A DNA stretch of 6,147 nt, taken from the NCBI GenBank assembly GCA_009700365.1, contig WLME01000069.1, positions 1-6,147 on the forward strand, read 5' to 3'. Below, one piece after another: positions 5,713-6,147 of this stretch (positions are counted from its first letter, which is position 1; every line of letters starts with the position of its first letter). The notes under the pieces were generated by a model that did not search any database, was not told the origin of the DNA, and worked only from the letters and a program-made list of their open reading frames with translations. Source of the stretch: Actinomycetota bacterium. Its GTDB lineage: Bacteria; Actinomycetota; Actinomycetes; Nanopelagicales; Nanopelagicaceae. Both the position numbers and the translations under genes were made by a program.

Positions 5713-5753
5713 TTTTTTTCGCATTCCACCTTTCTATGTTTAGCACCTTGAAG

Positions 5754-5759
5754 TAGAGT
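5754..5759 (+). promoter_or_regulatory. Candidate -10 element upstream of xylA
   Basis: TAGAGT ends seven bases before the xylA ATG, again close enough for a leaderless transcript. An alternative is TATGTT at 5736-5741, which would give a 5' leader of roughly 20 bases with only a weak AGTAGAG-like ribosome binding site. The 54-bp gap after phoU has a seven-T run right after the phoU stop but no hairpin before it, so read-through from phoU is also possible. Confidence 0.3.
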
Positions 5760-5766
5760 CTTATCC

Positions 5767-6147
5767 ATGACTTACACACCATCGCCTGCAGATAAATTCA
5801 CTTTTGGTCTCTGGACTGTCGGTTGGCAGGCTCGAGATCCTTTCGGAGATCCAACTCGCGAAGCCCTCGATCCCGTTCGTACAGTTAACGAGCTTGCTGC
5901 ACGTGGTGCATATGGTGTGACATTCCATGATGATGACCTTTTCCCATTTGGTTCTGATGATTCAACCCGCCAAGGACACATCGACAGATTTAAAAAGGCG
6001 CTAGCTGACACCGGAATGAAAGTTCCGATGGCCACAACCAATCTCTTCAGCCATCCAGTCTTTAAAGATGGCGCACTAACAAGCAACGATCGCGATATTC
6101 GCCGCTTCGCCGTGCGCAAAGTAATGAGAAATATTGATTTGGCTGTA
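5767..6147 (+). CDS. xylA: Xylose isomerase, N-terminal part (gene runs off the window)
   Basis: Interconverts D-xylose and D-xylulose (and D-glucose and D-fructose) in a metal-dependent hydride shift, feeding pentose catabolism. The 127 codons present match the short actinobacterial class I enzymes of about 390 residues, so roughly the first third is visible. Active-site positions agree with Streptomyces numbering: W16 (FGLWTVGW), catalytic H54 and D57 (VTFHDDDLFPFG), and T90 and F94 in MATTNLFSHPVFKDGA. The start MTYTPSPADKFTFGLWT is the usual one. The reading frame is intact up to the window edge, and the metal-binding residues of the later barrel strands lie outside it. No other xylose-use gene is visible nearby. 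The gene follows phoU at 54 bp on the same strand, but the functional link is unclear. Confidence 0.97.
   Translation, partial: MTYTPSPADKFTFGLWTVGWQARDPFGDPTREALDPVRTVNELAARGAYGVTFHDDDLFPFGSDDSTRQGHIDRFKKALADTGMKVPMATTNLFSHPVFKDGALTSNDRDIRRFAVRKVMRNIDLAV

Noticed and set aside
5713..5719. Seven-T run after the phoU stop as an intrinsic terminator
   Set aside because: No inverted repeat able to form a stem precedes the T-run.
5724..5749. TTCCACC upstream of xylA as another PHO box
   Set aside because: It matches GTTCACC at 5 of 7, but the next units on the 11-bp register (5735, 5746) do not match.
5772..6119. 115-codon open frame on the minus strand
   Set aside because: It lies wholly within the clearly coding xylA on the other strand and has no recognisable family; it is a shadow frame.

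Overview
This 6.1-kb window reads as chromosomal DNA from a low-GC actinobacterium. The nearest fit is probably a small-genome freshwater lineage such as the Nanopelagicales/acI group. The group assignment is inference, from SenX3/RegX3-type phosphate signalling, an actinobacterial-type xylose isomerase, AT-leaning base composition (judged by eye) and very tight gene packing. No rRNA, tRNA, CRISPR array, insertion sequence or phage gene is visible.

Layout: positions 1-4966 hold a compact six-gene run on the minus strand, read from right to left. It encodes a SenX3-like histidine kinase, a RegX3-like response regulator, a stand-alone NAD(P)H-hydrate dehydratase (NnrD), an orphan NarL/LuxR-type response regulator, an 89-residue protein resembling the C-terminal domain of DNA polymerase III tau, and a secreted GH25 muramidase with an Ig-like domain. 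Two junctions are 4-base ATGA overlaps and the others are short gaps. Positions 4967-5055 form a divergent control region. Rightward from it lie phoU (5056-5712) and the first 127 codons of xylA (5767 to the window edge).

How it fits together: PhoU, SenX3 and RegX3 form a phosphate-sensing circuit. Their shared 89-bp divergent region contains repeats resembling the actinobacterial PHO box (GTTCACC) on an 11-bp lattice, so the circuit probably regulates itself. The kinase has no transmembrane segment, and an in-frame stop four codons upstream rules out a longer N-terminus. Sensing is therefore probably cytoplasmic, perhaps through PhoU. The downstream operon genes (metabolite repair, a second regulator, a DnaX-like fragment, a cell-wall hydrolase) are not classical phosphate genes. 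The NarL-type gene is preceded by a perfect 9+3+9 palindrome, a candidate operator. Several starts lack a Shine-Dalgarno sequence and have a TAnnnT hexamer six or seven bases upstream, suggesting leaderless transcripts.
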